Assembly: GCF_000375365.1 (NCBI RefSeq)
Contig: NZ_AQXB01000001.1
Coordinates: forward strand, 362,770-426,769
Source of the DNA: Corynebacterium mastitidis DSM 44356
GTDB lineage: Bacteria; Actinomycetota; Actinomycetes; Mycobacteriales; Mycobacteriaceae
Direction: 5' to 3'
DNA: 64,000 nucleotides
The notes beneath the pieces are model-generated. The model had not been told where the DNA came from, made no database searches, and saw only the letters and a program-made list of their open reading frames with translations. Position 1 is the stretch's first letter, and each line of letters starts with the position of its first letter. Position numbers and translations under genes: made by a program. Of the stretch, positions 62,651 through 64,000 are shown one piece after another.

Positions 62651-64000
62651 CTACCCGCGCCGCCGCGTCACGCGACGGCGACCGCGTCGGCGCGGCGCCG
62701 AGGACGAGGCCGCCTCCTCCCGCCCGGTGGACCCGGTGAGCTCAGTGGATTCGGGGGACGCGGCGCCGCGCCTCGGCTGCGCGGTCTGCCGCCGCGAACC
62801 GGACTCGGCGGTGCGCCGCCCCGCCGCCCGGCGCACCGCGCGGCGGCGATGGCGGCGTCGGATGGCGTCGCTGCGCTCCGAGGCCTCGGAGCGCCCGCTA
62901 TCGGCAGGCTCCTCGCTCCCCGGCTCCTTAGCGGGGGTCTGCGGTGCGGGGGCGAAGTCCTCCGGGCGGGGACGCCGATCCGAGCGGGAGTTGCCGCGCG
63001 TGCGGCGCTTGCGGCGCGGGGAGGCCTCGAACTCCGCCACGGCCTGCTCGTAGTGCGCGCCGTTGGGCTCGTGCGGATCCAGCTCGTCGGCGGTCTCCAC
63101 GGCGGCAGCGGCGATCTTCTCCACCTCGGAGACGGGCTCCTCCTCCGTGGTCTTCGTGGCCTCTGCGGGTACCACGGCGGAGGCCAGCTCCTCGATGGAG
63201 CGGCGGGGCTCCTTGGCGGGCTTGTCCTGCTTCTTGCCCTTGCGCTTGCGGTCGGCCTCCGCGTACTTCTCGGCCTTCTCCCCGGCCCCATGCTCCACGG
63301 GGTCGTCGTGCAGCAGCAGGCCCCTGCCCTCGCAGGTGGGGCACTCGGTGGAGAAGGTCTCCACCAGCCCGGTGCCCAGCCGCTTGCGGGTGAGCTGCAC
63401 CAGGCCCAGCGAGGTGACCTCGGAGACCTGGTGGCGCGTGCGATCCCGGCCCAGGGCCTCCTTGAGGCGGCGCAGCACCAGGTCGCGGTTCTCCGGCAGC
63501 ACCATGTCGATGAAGTCGATGACGATCATCCCGCCCACGTCGCGCAGGCGGAGCTGGCGCACGATCTCCTCTGCGGCCTCCAGGTTGTTGCGGGTGACCG
63601 TCTCCTCCAGGTTGCCGCCGGAGCCGGTGAAGCGCCCGGTGTTGACGTCGATGACCGTCATGGCCTCCGTGCGATCCATGACCAGGGAGCCCCCGGAGGG
63701 CAGCCACACCATGCGGGCCAGGGCCTTCTGAAGCTGCTCCTCCACGCGGTACGCCTCAAAGACGTCCGTGCCGCCGTGCTCCTCGCGGTCGTAGTAGGTC
63801 AGGCGGTCCTCAAGGTCCGGGGCCACGGACTGCACGTAGGCGTGCACCGTGTTCCAGGCGCGGCGGCCCTCCACCACCAGCGCGCCGAAGTCCTCGTTGA
63901 AGAGGTCGCGCACCACCTTGACCAGCATGTCCGGCTCCTCGTACAGGGTCACCGGGGTGGCGCCTCGGGAGGCCTTCTCCTGCTCCGCGCGCTCCTGAAT
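62651..64000 (-). CDS. rne: Ribonuclease E/G, 5' end outside the window
   Basis: The C-terminal 449 residues of an RNase E/G; the gene enters from beyond 64000. The catalytic DNase-I-like part shows MTVIDVNTGRFTGSGG and GGMIVIDFIDMV, and the Zn-link motif STECPTCEGRG joins subunits. The region after about 63270 is a charged, low-complexity tail rich in Arg/Glu ending RRRGRRRVTRRRG, typical of actinobacterial RNase E scaffolds. It processes rRNA and mRNA. The place upstream of rplU-rpmA is conserved in Mycobacteriales. Confidence 0.95.
   Translation of the reverse strand: MQERAEQEKASRGATPVTLYEEPDMLVKVVRDLFNEDFGALVVEGRRAWNTVHAYVQSVAPDLEDRLTYYDREEHGGTDVFEAYRVEEQLQKALARMVWLPSGGSLVMDRTEAMTVIDVNTGRFTGSGGNLEETVTRNNLEAAEEIVRQLRLRDVGGMIVIDFIDMVLPENRDLVLRRLKEALGRDRTRHQVSEVTSLGLVQLTRKRLGTGLVETFSTECPTCEGRGLLLHDDPVEHGAGEKAEKYAEADRKRKGKKQDKPAKEPRRSIEELASAVVPAEATKTTEEEPVSEVEKIAAAAVETADELDPHEPNGAHYEQAVAEFEASPRRKRRTRGNSRSDRRPRPEDFAPAPQTPAKEPGSEEPADSGRSEASERSDAIRRRHRRRAVRRAAGRRTAESGSRRQTAQPRRGAASPESTELTGSTGREEAASSSAPRRRGRRRVTRRRG

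Overview
The window is GC-rich and gene-dense, with short intergenic gaps. Gene content and order point to Corynebacterium (Mycobacteriales). The clearest evidence is the series aecD-brnQ-flavin monooxygenase-ectP-type BCCT carrier, followed by glcD, lepA, PemK-like gene, rpsT, RhtB-type exporter, holA, comEC/comEA, then degV, gpgP, rsfS, nadD, proA, 2-hydroxyacid dehydrogenase, proB, obg, rpmA, rplU and rne. The second part of this series is also known from mycobacteria. Many genes appear to be leaderless: a -10 hexamer lies 6-8 nt before the start codon, as is common in corynebacteria. No tRNA, rRNA, insertion sequence, prophage or CRISPR array was seen.

Layout. 0.1-4.5 kb: acyl-CoA synthetase, two tiny membrane proteins, a type-B esterase and Idi. 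4.5-7.6 kb: a WXG100/PPE-like secreted protein coupled to a DUF3558 lipoprotein, with an AT-rich patch across their junction, then another lipoprotein. 7.8-15.2 kb: an ABC exporter, the aecD-brnQ-monooxygenase run and a BCCT carrier. 15.3-20.7 kb: a complete peptide-type ABC importer. 20.8-23.3 kb: lldD and ribokinase. 23.3-28.4 kb: an accessory stretch with a DUF4143 ATPase behind 23-bp tandem repeats, a Tat-exported metallophosphoesterase, an AT-rich foreign-looking gene and a nucleoside hydrolase. 28.5-35.9 kb: a YeeE-TusA fusion, a DUF5129 protein, a membrane acyltransferase-like protein, an orphan EIIC, an AAA/winged-helix ATPase behind a 9-bp repeat array, and a frameshifted Panacea gene. 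35.9-44.9 kb: glcD, lepA, PemK-like gene, rpsT and the DNA uptake/replication cluster. 45.1-48.2 kb: an OpuC-type ABC importer. 48.2-64 kb: the conserved housekeeping block ending in a 5'-truncated rne.

How genes work together. Sulfur metabolism is linked by two matching operators, TAGAC-N6-GTCTA, upstream of aecD (cystathionine/C-S lyase) and of the YeeE-TusA sulfur importer. This is the known McbR site of C. glutamicum. proB and proA make proline from glutamate, and the BCCT and OpuC systems import compatible solutes. rplU-rpmA, rsfS, obg, lepA and rpsT all serve the ribosome.

Most unusual: two unrelated solitary ATPases (23.3-24.6 kb and 34.1-35.2 kb), each directly preceded by its own short-repeat array at its promoter; and two recently broken genes, a Panacea antitoxin-like gene with a 1-nt frameshift and a 2-hydroxyacid dehydrogenase with one in-frame TAA.
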